Source: Pseudomonadota bacterium (GTDB lineage: Bacteria; Pseudomonadota; Alphaproteobacteria; Rhodospirillales; Magnetospirillaceae). From it: a stretch of DNA of 64,000 bases. Every line of letters begins with the position of its first letter. Within the stretch, counting starts at the first letter, position 1. This document shows, in pieces, positions 1-7,680 of this stretch. The translations under genes were made by a program, and so were the position numbers. The notes under the pieces were generated by a model. The model was not told the origin of the DNA and did no database searches. It saw nothing but the letters and a program-made list of their open reading frames with translations. Location of the stretch: positions 17,377 through 81,376 of the forward strand of contig JAEXAH010000030.1 of assembly GCA_023458315.1 (NCBI GenBank), written 5' to 3'.

Positions 1-796
1 CAACCCGCTTGGGACCACGGGTGGTGCGCATCCACACCAGCCCTTCGTCCACGAACAGGTCGCGGCCTTCCACCAGTTCGACGCCCATCTGCTCGGCCAG
101 GAAGGCGTGCTCGAAATAGGCGCTGTTGTAATAGCCCGGGGTCAGCACCACCACGCACGGCTCGCCGTCGCAGGCGGGCGGCGCCACGCTGCGCAGCGCC
201 TTCAGCAGCAGATCGGGGTAATGGTCCACCGGCTTGACCCGGTGGCGGGCGAACAAATCGGGGAACAGGCGCATCATCATCGCCCGGTCCTCCAGCATGT
301 AGGACACCCCCGACGGCGTGCGCAGATTGTCCTCCAGCACATAGAATTCATCGGCGCCGGTGCGCACCACATCCACGCCCGCGATCTGGACATAGACATT
401 GCGGGCGACGTCGATGCCGTGCATTTCCGGCTTGTAGCTGTCGTTGGCCAGCACCTGTTCGCGCGGGATGATCCCGGCCTTCAGGATTTCCTGGCCGTGA
501 TAGATGTCGTGGATGAAGGCGTTCAGCGCCTTGACCCGCTGGATGCAGCCATCGTGCACCCGGCTCCATTCCTTGGCGGTCAGGATGCGCGGAATGGGGT
601 CGAAGGGGATCAGGCGCTCGGTGCCGTCCTGGTCGCCATAGACGTTGAAGGTGATGCCGATGCGGCGGAACAGCTCGTCGGCCTGCTCGTGCTTGCGGGG
701 CAGCAGGTCGGGCGCCGCCGACAACAGCCAGTTTTCGTAGGCCCGGTATGGGGCGCGAACCGCGCCGTCCGGGGCCTTCATTTCGTCGAAAGCCAT
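1..796 (-). CDS. Circularly permuted ATP-grasp family protein (DUF404/DUF407 type), 3' end outside window
   Basis: Reading leftwards from the ATG at 796, the frame stays open to the window edge (about 265 residues), so the C-terminus is missing. Recognisable stretches are the N-terminal RAYENWLL region, FNVYGDQDGTER, FDPIPR, and the family-typical VLEDNLRTPSGVSYMLEDR with VVLTPG after it. In known genomes this family of about 470 residues sits with an alpha-E domain protein and a transglutaminase-like protein and is thought to ligate amino acids or peptides; the substrate is unknown. A purine-rich GGGAGG lies just before the ATG. The expected partner genes would lie off the left edge. The family call is from sequence pattern only. 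Confidence 0.8.
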   Translation of the reverse strand, partial: MAFDEMKAPDGAVRAPYRAYENWLLSAAPDLLPRKHEQADELFRRIGITFNVYGDQDGTERLIPFDPIPRILTAKEWSRVHDGCIQRVKALNAFIHDIYHGQEILKAGIIPREQVLANDSYKPEMHGIDVARNVYVQIAGVDVVRTGADEFYVLEDNLRTPSGVSYMLEDRAMMMRLFPDLFARHRVKPVDHYPDLLLKALRSVAPPACDGEPCVVVLTPGYYNSAYFEHAFLAEQMGVELVEGRDLFVDEGLVWMRTTRGPKRV

Positions 797-985
797 GGCC
801 CTCCCTCTGTCAACGAACCCTGCGTCCGAAACCAATGCAACCGGCGTGCCTGTTTGTCAGGCCAGCAATTCCGTTGATTGGTTGCAGGGTTTGCCCAAAC
901 CAAGGGCAGGTCAGCCTTGTTCCTGGGCAGGGGAATGGGCGGGATCGGCTGTCTGTTCGATTGCGCAACGAGTGATTGCGGAATC

Positions 986-1024
986 AAAACAAAACGGCGG
1001 CCGCCCCATCGGGCAGCCGCCGTT
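986..1024 (-). terminator. Rho-independent terminator downstream of the DUF2892 gene
   Basis: Arms AACGGCGGC (993-1001) and GCCGCCGTT (1016-1024) pair perfectly, and an inner GCCC/GGGC extends the stem. On the minus strand the hairpin is followed by TTTTGTTTT. It lies in the 293-base gap 797-1089, where I see no gene. Confidence 0.85.
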
Positions 1025-1089
1025 CCATCAGCGTCAGCAAAGATCAGGTGTCAACCATACGGTTGCGCCACCATATCCTGCAAGGAAAA

Positions 1090-1284
1090 TCAGCCCTTGG
1101 CGCAGCCGCAGGTGTTGATCTTCAGGATCGAGTAGGCCGGGCACCAGCCCATGGCGGCAGTGACCAGCGGCACCACGCCGATATAGCCCCACACGCCCAC
1201 GACGCCGGTGACGGCCAGGGCGATCAGCACGATACCGGCCAGGATGCGCAGGATGCGGTCGATGCCGCCGACATTCTTGGTCAT
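1090..1284 (-). CDS. DUF2892 (YgaP-type) small inner-membrane protein
   Basis: A 64-residue protein beginning MTKNVGGIDRILR, the family's typical opening, followed by two hydrophobic segments (about residues 14-32 and 34-50) and the closing motif GWCPAYSILKINTCGC. DUF2892 proteins are small membrane proteins, often fused to or beside rhodanese-type sulfurtransferases or CRP/FNR-type regulators; no biochemical role is firmly set. I start at 1284 and not at an upstream in-frame ATG at 1356, because GGAG lies about 9 bases before 1284 and the homology begins there. The CRP-type gene lies upstream on the same strand, with a palindrome in the gap. Confidence 0.85.
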   Translation of the reverse strand: MTKNVGGIDRILRILAGIVLIALAVTGVVGVWGYIGVVPLVTAAMGWCPAYSILKINTCGCAKG

Positions 1285-1308
1285 GAAGGGAACTCCGGAT
1301 GGGTTGAC

Positions 1309-1356
1309 TGTGGCTTTTATAGCCGGTGTCGCGCATCGGTTCCGTGACTTGGTCAC
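1309..1356 (-). promoter_or_regulatory. Putative CRP/FNR-family activator site and promoter of the DUF2892 gene
   Basis: The perfect palindrome GTGAC-TTG-GTCAC at 1344-1356 (centre 1350) lies upstream of a minus-strand -10-like TATAAA (complement of 1316-1321). If transcription starts about 7 bases below the -10, near 1309, the palindrome centre falls near -41.5, the spacing of class II CRP/FNR activation. No good -35 is seen, as expected for an activator-dependent promoter. The regulator is probably the adjacent gene; that is inference. Confidence 0.55.
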
Positions 1357-1368
1357 AAAGGGGGGGAA

Positions 1369-2031
1369 TCAGACCACCTGGGCCAGCGCCTCGCGGTCCT
1401 TGACCTCGACCCGGCCGCGATGCAGCCGGACCCAGCCGCGCCGCTCGAATTCCTTGAGCTGGCGGCTGACCACCTCGCGCGCGGTGCCCAGTTCGGTGGC
1501 GATGTCCTGATGGGTGGCCTGGACCAGCCCGGCCGCGTCGGCCCGGCCGCGCAGCCACGACGCCAGCCGCATGTCGATGCGGCCGAACGCCACTTCCTCG
1601 ATCAGCAGCAGCAGGTCGGCGATGCGGGTGGCGTAGGCGGAAAACACGAAATCGCGGAACGCCTCGGATTTGCCCAGCAGGGCACGGAAGGTGGGGGCGG
1701 GCAGCACCAGGGCGCGCACCGCCGTTTCGGCGATGCCTTGGGCGGCGTAATCCTCGCGCGCGATCAGGCAATTGGTGGTCAGCACGCAGGACTGGCCGCC
1801 CTCGACCCGGTACAGCACGATCTCGCGGCCGCTTTCCGCGACCTTCTGCACGCGGATCGAGCCGTCCATCACCAGCACGTAGGCCGAGCATTCCGCGCCG
1901 TCCTGGAACAGCACGGTCCCGGCGGGCACGTCGATGACCCGGGCGGCGCCGTCCAGCAGGCGGGCGGAATCCGGGTCCAGTTGGGCGAAGTGTGGGAACG
2001 AGGAGGAGATTTCCGGGCGCATGCGCGGCAT
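1369..2031 (-). CDS. CRP/FNR-family transcriptional regulator
   Basis: About 220 residues with a cyclic-nucleotide-binding-type beta-roll (roughly 20-135), a dimerisation helix and a C-terminal winged helix (about 150-215) containing THQDIATELGTAREVVSRQL, the recognition-helix region. It lacks the N-terminal cysteine cluster of FNR but has three cysteines in the sensory domain, including the paired motif CVLTTNC, typical of a subgroup of redox- or sulfur-responsive members. Ligand and targets are unknown. Starts at 2022, 2031 and 2064 are all possible and none has a strong ribosome site; 2031 avoids overlap with the divergent gene at 2063. A matching palindrome lies just downstream, before the DUF2892 gene. 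Confidence 0.88.
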   Translation of the reverse strand: MPRMRPEISSSFPHFAQLDPDSARLLDGAARVIDVPAGTVLFQDGAECSAYVLVMDGSIRVQKVAESGREIVLYRVEGGQSCVLTTNCLIAREDYAAQGIAETAVRALVLPAPTFRALLGKSEAFRDFVFSAYATRIADLLLLIEEVAFGRIDMRLASWLRGRADAAGLVQATHQDIATELGTAREVVSRQLKEFERRGWVRLHRGRVEVKDREALAQVV

Positions 2032-2062
2032 ATTGCCCAAGCCGCGACGTTTAAGGAAGCCC

Positions 2063-2989
2063 ATGCGACATCGTTTGCCCCTGGTCGTGCTGATCCTGGC
2101 GTTATCCGCCTGCCGCGCCCCGGCCGCCGACATGGTGGCCGAGGAACGCCCGCTGGGCGCCGCCGCCCAATTGGGCGCGGCCCGGGTGCTGTCGATCCAC
2201 CATTTGCGCGGCGGCCGCGATTTCGGCGGCCTGTCCGGCCTGTCCCTGGACGGCGACCGCGTCACCGCCATCAGCGATCGTGGGCAGGTGGCGCGGTTCC
2301 GCATGACCACCGACCATACCGGGCGGCCGCTGGCTTTCGCCGATTTGGAGATGGCGCCGCTGGGCGGCTTGGGCGGCGGCAAGGAGGATAGCGACGCCGA
2401 GGAGATCCTGCGTCTGCCCCAGGGCTGGCTGGTCAGCTTCGAGCGTCGCCACCGCCTGTTGTCCTATGGCGACGCCCTGAGTGACCGGCCGCAAGTCCTG
2501 GACCCGCCCGGCGGCTTGGCCGAGCAACCCGAGAATGGCGGTGTCGAGGCCATGGCGCGGTTGCAGGACGGCCGTCTGCTGTTGTTGTCCGAGGATGGCG
2601 TTGATCCCCAAGGGCGGGGGCTGGCCTGGGTCGGCGGGCCGGGTGGCTGGCACGCTTTGTCCTATGTCCGCAGCGGCCCGTTCCAGCCCACCGCCGCCGC
2701 GCAGATTCCCGGCGGTGATCTGCTGGTGCTGGAACGCAGTTTCAGCCTGCTGACGGGCTCGGCCAGCAGGCTGGTGCGGGTGTCGGAGGCCCAGGTGCGA
2801 CCGGGGGCGGAAATGCGGGGGCAGGTGGTCTACACCCTGGCGCCGCCGCTGCTGGTGGACAATTACGAAGGGCTGGCGGTGCGCCGCCGGGCCGATGGCC
2901 GGGCGGTCGCCTATGTGCTGTCGGACGACAATTTCAACCCGCTGCAATCCACGCTTATGATGGCGGTTGAACTGCCGGAAGATTTCTGA
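2063..2989 (+). CDS. Esterase-like activity of phytase family lipoprotein
   Basis: 308 residues. The N-terminus (MRHRLPLVVLILALSAC) is a lipoprotein signal with lipobox LSAC, so the mature protein probably begins at Cys17 and is membrane-anchored. The rest matches the phytase-like/esterase-like beta-propeller family: GGLSGLSLDGDRVTAISDRG near the start, KEDSDAEEILRLPQG, GGVEAMARL, and a closing DNYEGLAVRR followed by LSDDNF. Family members are predicted phosphoesterases or esterases, with activity often undemonstrated. AAGGAAG precedes the ATG. It diverges from the CRP-type gene. Confidence 0.8.
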   Translation: MRHRLPLVVLILALSACRAPAADMVAEERPLGAAAQLGAARVLSIHHLRGGRDFGGLSGLSLDGDRVTAISDRGQVARFRMTTDHTGRPLAFADLEMAPLGGLGGGKEDSDAEEILRLPQGWLVSFERRHRLLSYGDALSDRPQVLDPPGGLAEQPENGGVEAMARLQDGRLLLLSEDGVDPQGRGLAWVGGPGGWHALSYVRSGPFQPTAAAQIPGGDLLVLERSFSLLTGSASRLVRVSEAQVRPGAEMRGQVVYTLAPPLLVDNYEGLAVRRRADGRAVAYVLSDDNFNPLQSTLMMAVELPEDF

Positions 2990-3026
2990 AAATCAAGGTG
3001 TTGTGTGGCGCTTTAAAAGTGCCGTT

Positions 3027-3545
3027 TCAGGCTTGAGCCATCTCGACGTGACAGGACAGATTAAGTTCACCAGCGGTGTTGGCCACCGTGTTCAGGCAGG
3101 CTTCGGTCCGCTCGGGGATGGAAACCGCAAGGCGGGTGACGTACAGCCCCTGTTCCGGCACGCGCTGGGCGTCCAGGCGGACGATGTTGGCCTTGAAGCT
3201 GCCGAACACCTCGGACAAGCGGGCGATCAGGCCGGGACGGTCGCCGCCCGACAGGACGATGCGGTGTGTCACCTGTCCCAGCGGTCCGGTGGCGGCGTCA
3301 AGCTCGAACGGGCGCACGTTCAGGCGGGCTCCGGCCAGTTCGGGCAGGCCGCCCAGATCGGTTTCCAGGTCGGCGGCTGAAATGTCGGCGGGCAGGTCGC
3401 AGACCGAGGTGAACTCGGCGCCGCTGCCCAGCATGGCGAAGCTGGTGTCGCCCAGATTGGCGCCGATCTCGAACAGACGTCCGGTGATGGCGGCCACCAG
3501 GCCGGTGCGGTCGGGGCAAAAGATGGAGATCAGCACGGTGCTCAT
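3027..3545 (-). CDS. Tandem ACT-domain protein (GcvR-like)
   Basis: 172 residues with two ACT domains. The first opens VLISIFCPDRTGLVAAITGRLFE (about 4-26) and the second RIVLSGGDRPGLIARLSEVF (about 93-112). This architecture is that of glycine cleavage system repressor-like proteins, which bind small ligands and act by protein contact, not DNA binding. No glycine cleavage genes are in the window, so a role in amino-acid-responsive regulation is inferred from family only. It converges on the phytase-like gene and diverges from the cytochrome gene. Confidence 0.8.
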   Translation of the reverse strand: MSTVLISIFCPDRTGLVAAITGRLFEIGANLGDTSFAMLGSGAEFTSVCDLPADISAADLETDLGGLPELAGARLNVRPFELDAATGPLGQVTHRIVLSGGDRPGLIARLSEVFGSFKANIVRLDAQRVPEQGLYVTRLAVSIPERTEACLNTVANTAGELNLSCHVEMAQA

Positions 3546-3632
3546 GGGCCGGGGCCTCCGTTTGGCAGCGGCGCCATGATGCGCCCATCGTCGCCGTTTG
3601 CAACCCTGGCGTTTTCGCTATACTGCCGCGCC

Positions 3633-4082
3633 ATGATGCGCCGCCCGTTGCCGATCCTGACCCTTTGCGCGCTGCTGGCGGCCCTGGCCGTCGGCGGCTG
3701 GTGGGCGTGGTCCGTCCGTCAGGCCATCGACCCCGACAATCCCCGTCAGGTGGCGCGCGGCGCCGGGCTGTACGCCATCCATTGCGCCCAGTGCCACGGC
3801 GCCAATTTGCAAGGCGAGGCCGATTGGCGGACGCGGAAGCCCGACGGCCAATTGCCCGCGCCGCCGCACGACGCCAGCGGCCACACCTGGCACCACAGCG
3901 ACGAACACCTGTTCGGCATCACCAAGCACGGCATGGCGCGCTATGCGCCGCCCGATTACAAATCGGCCATGCCGTCCTATGTGGGCAAATTGTCGGATGC
4001 CGAGATCCGCGCGGTGATCGCCTTCATCAAATCCACCTGGCCCGAGCCCATCCGCCGCCGTCAGGAAGCCCTGGGGCGTTAG
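3633..4082 (+). CDS. Membrane-anchored c-type cytochrome
   Basis: 149 residues with an N-terminal hydrophobic segment (about 7-27) that is either an uncleaved anchor or a signal peptide. One haem c site, CAQCH, lies at residues 51-55, and a likely distal Met ligand at about 113 (SAMPSY). The C-terminal LSDAEIRAVIAFIKSTWP helix is typical of class I cytochrome c domains. It should act in periplasmic electron transfer; the partner oxidase or reductase is not in the window. Two adjacent ATGs exist (3633, 3636). Its stop overlaps the end of the convergent phosphoesterase gene by 4 bases. Confidence 0.87.
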   Translation: MMRRPLPILTLCALLAALAVGGWWAWSVRQAIDPDNPRQVARGAGLYAIHCAQCHGANLQGEADWRTRKPDGQLPAPPHDASGHTWHHSDEHLFGITKHGMARYAPPDYKSAMPSYVGKLSDAEIRAVIAFIKSTWPEPIRRRQEALGR

Positions 4083-4852
4083 GTTTTTGCCTGCCACTGC
4101 CCGGCGATCTTGTGGAAATCCTGGTGGCGCACGGCGTGAAAGCGTTCGCCGGACCAGCCGCGCAATTCGACGGCCACCCGGGGCATGTCAACCCGGATGA
4201 CACAATAGCCGTTGGCGTCCTCGCGCAGCCGGGTCGAGCAGGCGGTGGACGCCTGGATCAGCACGCTGGAACCATGATAGCCGCCGTCGATCAGGTCCAT
4301 GTGGGCGTGGTGGACGTGGCCCGCCAGGATCAGGTCCACCCCCAGATCGGCCAGCGCCGTGAAGGAATGGCCCGACTGGCTGGTGGTGGTCGGGGGGTGG
4401 TGCAGGAACGTCACCTTGCAGGCGCCGGGCGGGGCGCCCTCCAGCGCCAGTTCCACCTTGTCCAGATGGCTGGCGCGCAGCTTGCCGCTTTTCCAGCGCA
4501 AGTGGCGGGTGCTGTCCAGCCCGACCACCACCAGGGAATCGTCGCGCCAGATGGGGGCGTCGGCGTGACCGGCCAGGTGGTTTTCGAACTTGGCCCGGGG
4601 GCGGAACAATCGGTTGAGCGAATAGAATGGCGCCAGGTCGTGGTTGCCCGGCACCACCAAAGCGGGGGCGGGCAGGCGGTCGAGGAAGGCGCGGGCCTCG
4701 GCGAACTGACGGCTTCGCGCCCGCTGGGTCAGGTCGCCCGAGATGATCACCAGATCGGGCTTGTTCTGGATCAGGTCGGCCAGCAGCGCCTCGACCACCG
4801 TGGCGTCGGTGCGGCCGAAATGCAGGTCGGACAGGTGGACGAGCACGGGCAT
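4079..4852 (-). CDS. Calcineurin-like metallophosphoesterase
   Basis: 257 residues carrying the full metal-binding set: HLSDLHFG (7-14), GDLTQRAR, GNHDLAPF, FLHHPP and GHVHHAH. These are the signatures of the calcineurin-like, CpdA/Icc-type phosphodiesterase superfamily, which uses two metal ions to hydrolyse phosphate esters. The substrate cannot be read from sequence. Only 4 bases separate it from the lipid kinase gene upstream on the same strand, so the two are probably co-transcribed and may act on related phosphorylated substrates. Confidence 0.88.
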   Translation of the reverse strand: MPVLVHLSDLHFGRTDATVVEALLADLIQNKPDLVIISGDLTQRARSRQFAEARAFLDRLPAPALVVPGNHDLAPFYSLNRLFRPRAKFENHLAGHADAPIWRDDSLVVVGLDSTRHLRWKSGKLRASHLDKVELALEGAPPGACKVTFLHHPPTTTSQSGHSFTALADLGVDLILAGHVHHAHMDLIDGGYHGSSVLIQASTACSTRLREDANGYCVIRVDMPRVAVELRGWSGERFHAVRHQDFHKIAGQWQAKT

Positions 4853-4856
4853 GGCG

Positions 4857-5756
4857 TCACTCTCCGTTCGGCGGCATCAGCACGCTGAGGCCGCGCGGCC
4901 GCAGACGGAACACCAGGGGCGAACGCAGCACCGTGACCTCGCCGTCCAGCGACAGCATCAGCCGACGCTTGCGGCTGACCACCCGCACTTCGTCGGTGCG
5001 GTAGGTGTCCAGCAGGCCGCTGACGTTCCACGCCCCCAGCAGGGCGCGCAACGCCAGCCACAGCAGCCCCAGGCGGCTGCGCACCCGCGCCACGTGCACC
5101 ACCAATTCGCCCCGGTCCAGGGTTTCGCGGGTCAGCGGCAGGGTTTCCTCGCGCCAGGCATTGTTGGAAATCACCAGCAACGGCGTCGTCGCCACGATCT
5201 GACGGCCGCCCACCATCAACGTCGCCCGCACCAGCGGATAGCGGCGAAAGGCGCGGAACGCCGCCAGGGCGAAGGCGGGCCACTTGCGAAAGCCGCCGCG
5301 CTGCATCTTGTCGCGGCGGCGCACGATCCACGGATGCATGCCCAAGGACGCCCAGATGGCGAAGGGCAGGCCGTTGACCTCGGCCAGATCGATGGCGGCG
5401 ACCCGGCCCGCGGCCAGCAGACGTGCCGCCTCGACCGGGTCGGGCGGCAGCTTCAGGTCGCGGGCCAACAGGTTCAGGGTGCCCAGCGGCAGGATGCCCA
5501 GCGGGCGGTCCTGTCCCAGCCCGGCCAGGATGGCGGTCAGGATGGTGCCGTCGCCGCCGCCGCACACCACCGCGTCCAGGTCGGTGCGCTGCGCCAGCGC
5601 CGACAGCATTCCGGCCAGGTCGCGGCGGCCGCAGATGGCTGTTTCGACGCTATGACCCTTGGCGCGAAAGGCTTCGGCCACGGCGGAAACCGTGGGTTCC
5701 AGGGGCAGGCGGTGGAAGGTTCCGGCGGACCGGTTGACGACCAGGGCGATACGCAT
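4857..5756 (-). CDS. Diacylglycerol kinase-family lipid kinase (YegS/DagK-like)
   Basis: 299 residues. The N-terminal nucleotide-binding half has VVNRSAG (6-12), the hallmark GGGDGT (about 66-71) and GILPLGTLNLLARDL, the conserved PLGTxNxxA element. The C-terminal half is the all-beta substrate domain ending in a VLRSPLVFRLRPRG strand. The family phosphorylates diacylglycerol, sphingoid bases or related lipids with ATP at the inner membrane. It is the first gene of a two-gene unit with the downstream metallophosphoesterase. The exact lipid is unknown. Confidence 0.87.
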   Translation of the reverse strand: MRIALVVNRSAGTFHRLPLEPTVSAVAEAFRAKGHSVETAICGRRDLAGMLSALAQRTDLDAVVCGGGDGTILTAILAGLGQDRPLGILPLGTLNLLARDLKLPPDPVEAARLLAAGRVAAIDLAEVNGLPFAIWASLGMHPWIVRRRDKMQRGGFRKWPAFALAAFRAFRRYPLVRATLMVGGRQIVATTPLLVISNNAWREETLPLTRETLDRGELVVHVARVRSRLGLLWLALRALLGAWNVSGLLDTYRTDEVRVVSRKRRLMLSLDGEVTVLRSPLVFRLRPRGLSVLMPPNGE

Positions 5757-5914
5757 CCCCCATCACATGCGCCGACGGGCCGTTCTGTCAACCACCGAGC
5801 ACATGAGAGGCCGACTTGAAAAAGTTCTCGTCCGCAAGCATGCTCACCCGGCCGCCCTTCTACGGAAGAGGGGAAGGCGGCATGCAGAGATCGCCCAAAG
5901 GGAGGAAGGCGTAG

Positions 5915-7543
5915 ATGTACAATCCGTATGAGCAGAACCTGGACAAGAACGCGGCCAATTTCGTTCCGCTCACTCCCTTGCAGTTCCTCGAGCGCGCGGC
6001 CTTCGTCTATCCCAACCGCACCGCGATCATCCACGGCGACCTGCGCCGCACCTGGGGCGAAACCTACAAGCGTTGCCGCCAGTTGGCCTCGGCGCTGAGC
6101 AAGCGCGGCATCGGCGTTGGCGACACCGTGGCCGTCATGGCCCCCAATATCCCGGAAATCTTCGAGGCGCATTTCGGCGTGCCCATGATCGGTGCCGTGC
6201 TGAACGCCCTGAACATCCGCCTGGATGCCGAGGCCCTGGCCTTCATCCTGGAACACGGCGAAGCCAAGGTGCTGATCACCGACCGCGAATTCTCGGGCGT
6301 CATCCGCAAGGCGCTGGGCATGATCGGCCGCAAGCTGATCGTCATCGACATCGACGACCCGTCGGTCAAGGGCGGCGACCTGCTGGGTGAATGCACCTAC
6401 GAGCAGTTCATCGCCACCGGCGACGCCGATTACCAGTGGCGCTGGCCCGCCGACGAATGGGAATCCATCGCGCTCAACTACACCTCGGGCACCACCGGCA
6501 ATCCCAAGGGCGTGGTCTACAGCCATCGCGGCGCCTACATCAACGCCATCGGCAACGCCATGACCTGGGGCATGAGCGGGCATCCGGTCTATCTGTGGAC
6601 CCTGCCCATGTTCCACTGCAACGGCTGGTGCTTCCCGTGGACCGTCACCGCCATGGTCGGCGTCAACGTCTGCCTGCGCCGTGTCGATGCCGCCAGCATG
6701 TTCGCCGCCATCGCCGAGCACAAGGTCACGCATCTGTGCGGCGCCCCCATCGTCATGGGCATGCTGATCAACGCGTCCGATGCCGATCGCAAGCCGCTGC
6801 CGCATCCGGTCGAGTTCATGACCGCCGCCGCGCCGCCGCCCGCCGCCGTCATCGGCCGTCTGGAAAGCCAGGGCTTCAAGATCACCCACGTCTACGGTCT
6901 GACCGAGGTTTACGGCCCGACCACCGTCTGTGCCTGGCACGAGGAATGGGACGAACTGCCGCTGGACGAGCGGGCGCGCCTGAAGTCCCGCCAGGGCGTG
7001 CGCTACGTCATGCAGGAAGGGCTGATGGTCGCCGACCCGACCACCCTGGAACCGGCCCCCAAGGACGGCGTCACCATGGGCGAGGTGTTCTTCCGCGGCA
7101 ACGTGGTGATGAAGGGCTACCTGAAGAACCCCAAGGCGTCGGAAGAAGCCTTTGCCGGCGGCTGGTTCCACACCGGCGATTTGGGCGTCTGGCATGCCGA
7201 CGGCTATATCGAGCTGAAGGACCGGTCCAAGGACATCATCATCTCGGGCGGCGAGAACATCTCGACCATCGAGGTCGAGGGCGTGCTGTTCCAGCATCCC
7301 GACGTGGTCGAAGCCGCCGTCTGCGCCCGTCCCGACGAAAAGTGGGGCGAGACGCCGTGCGCCTTCATCAATCTCAAGGAAGGCTCGACCGTCACCGACA
7401 AGGAAATCATGGCCTTCTGCCGTGAACGTCTGGCCCACTTCAAGTGCCCCCGCACCGTGGTCTTCGGTCCGCTGCCCAAGACTTCGACCGGCAAGATCCA
7501 GAAGTTCGTGCTGCGCGAGATGGCCAAGAAACTGAACGACTAA
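5915..7543 (+). CDS. Acyl-CoA synthetase (AMP-forming, medium/long-chain fatty-acid ligase type)
   Basis: 542 residues of the ANL adenylate-forming family. The AMP-binding P-loop YTSGTTGNPKG lies at about 189-199, the YGLTEVYGPT A5 motif near 330, GGWFHTGDLG near 415, the hinge KDRSKDIIISGGENIS near 440, and the catalytic lysine region KTSTGKIQK close to the C-terminus. It activates a carboxylic acid to acyl-AMP and then acyl-CoA. Its overall resemblance is to AlkK/DmdB-type medium-chain and methylmercaptopropionate ligases, but the substrate is not predictable. GGGAGGAAGG sits 8-10 bases before the ATG. A terminator follows, so it is probably monocistronic. Confidence 0.9.
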   Translation: MYNPYEQNLDKNAANFVPLTPLQFLERAAFVYPNRTAIIHGDLRRTWGETYKRCRQLASALSKRGIGVGDTVAVMAPNIPEIFEAHFGVPMIGAVLNALNIRLDAEALAFILEHGEAKVLITDREFSGVIRKALGMIGRKLIVIDIDDPSVKGGDLLGECTYEQFIATGDADYQWRWPADEWESIALNYTSGTTGNPKGVVYSHRGAYINAIGNAMTWGMSGHPVYLWTLPMFHCNGWCFPWTVTAMVGVNVCLRRVDAASMFAAIAEHKVTHLCGAPIVMGMLINASDADRKPLPHPVEFMTAAAPPPAAVIGRLESQGFKITHVYGLTEVYGPTTVCAWHEEWDELPLDERARLKSRQGVRYVMQEGLMVADPTTLEPAPKDGVTMGEVFFRGNVVMKGYLKNPKASEEAFAGGWFHTGDLGVWHADGYIELKDRSKDIIISGGENISTIEVEGVLFQHPDVVEAAVCARPDEKWGETPCAFINLKEGSTVTDKEIMAFCRERLAHFKCPRTVVFGPLPKTSTGKIQKFVLREMAKKLND

Positions 7544-7566
7544 GTCAAATTGTGACAAAATGTGAT

Positions 7567-7598
7567 GCCCGGAGGCCCAGCCTCCGGGCATTTCTTTT
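7567..7598 (+). terminator. Rho-independent terminator of the acyl-CoA synthetase gene
   Basis: Perfect 9-bp stem GCCCGGAGG (7567-7575) with CCTCCGGGC (7581-7589), 5-base loop, followed by ATTTCTTTT. Confidence 0.9.
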
Positions 7599-7619
7599 AT
7601 GTGCACAGCCTTTGCGCAT

Positions 7620-7649
7620 TTGACCTTTGTCATGCCCCCTTGCTAACGT
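7620..7649 (+). promoter_or_regulatory. Putative sigma-70 promoter of the first HD-GYP gene
   Basis: TTGACC (7620-7625), an 18-base spacer and TAACGT (7644-7649) lie between the preceding terminator and the GTG start at 7681. It supports starting the gene after this point and not at an in-frame ATG at 7627 that falls inside the promoter. Confidence 0.5.
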
Positions 7650-7680
7650 ATCGGCCTGTCAACCATGGGGGGGTGGTTCG

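Noticed and set aside
107..877. Long plus-strand frame with many His/Gln residues opposite the ATP-grasp gene
   Set aside because: Composition is typical of an antisense shadow of a GC-rich gene and the minus-strand protein is a clear family match.
5537..7633. 698-residue minus-strand frame across the acyl-CoA synthetase
   Set aside because: It is the antisense of an unmistakable ANL enzyme and shows no domain of its own.
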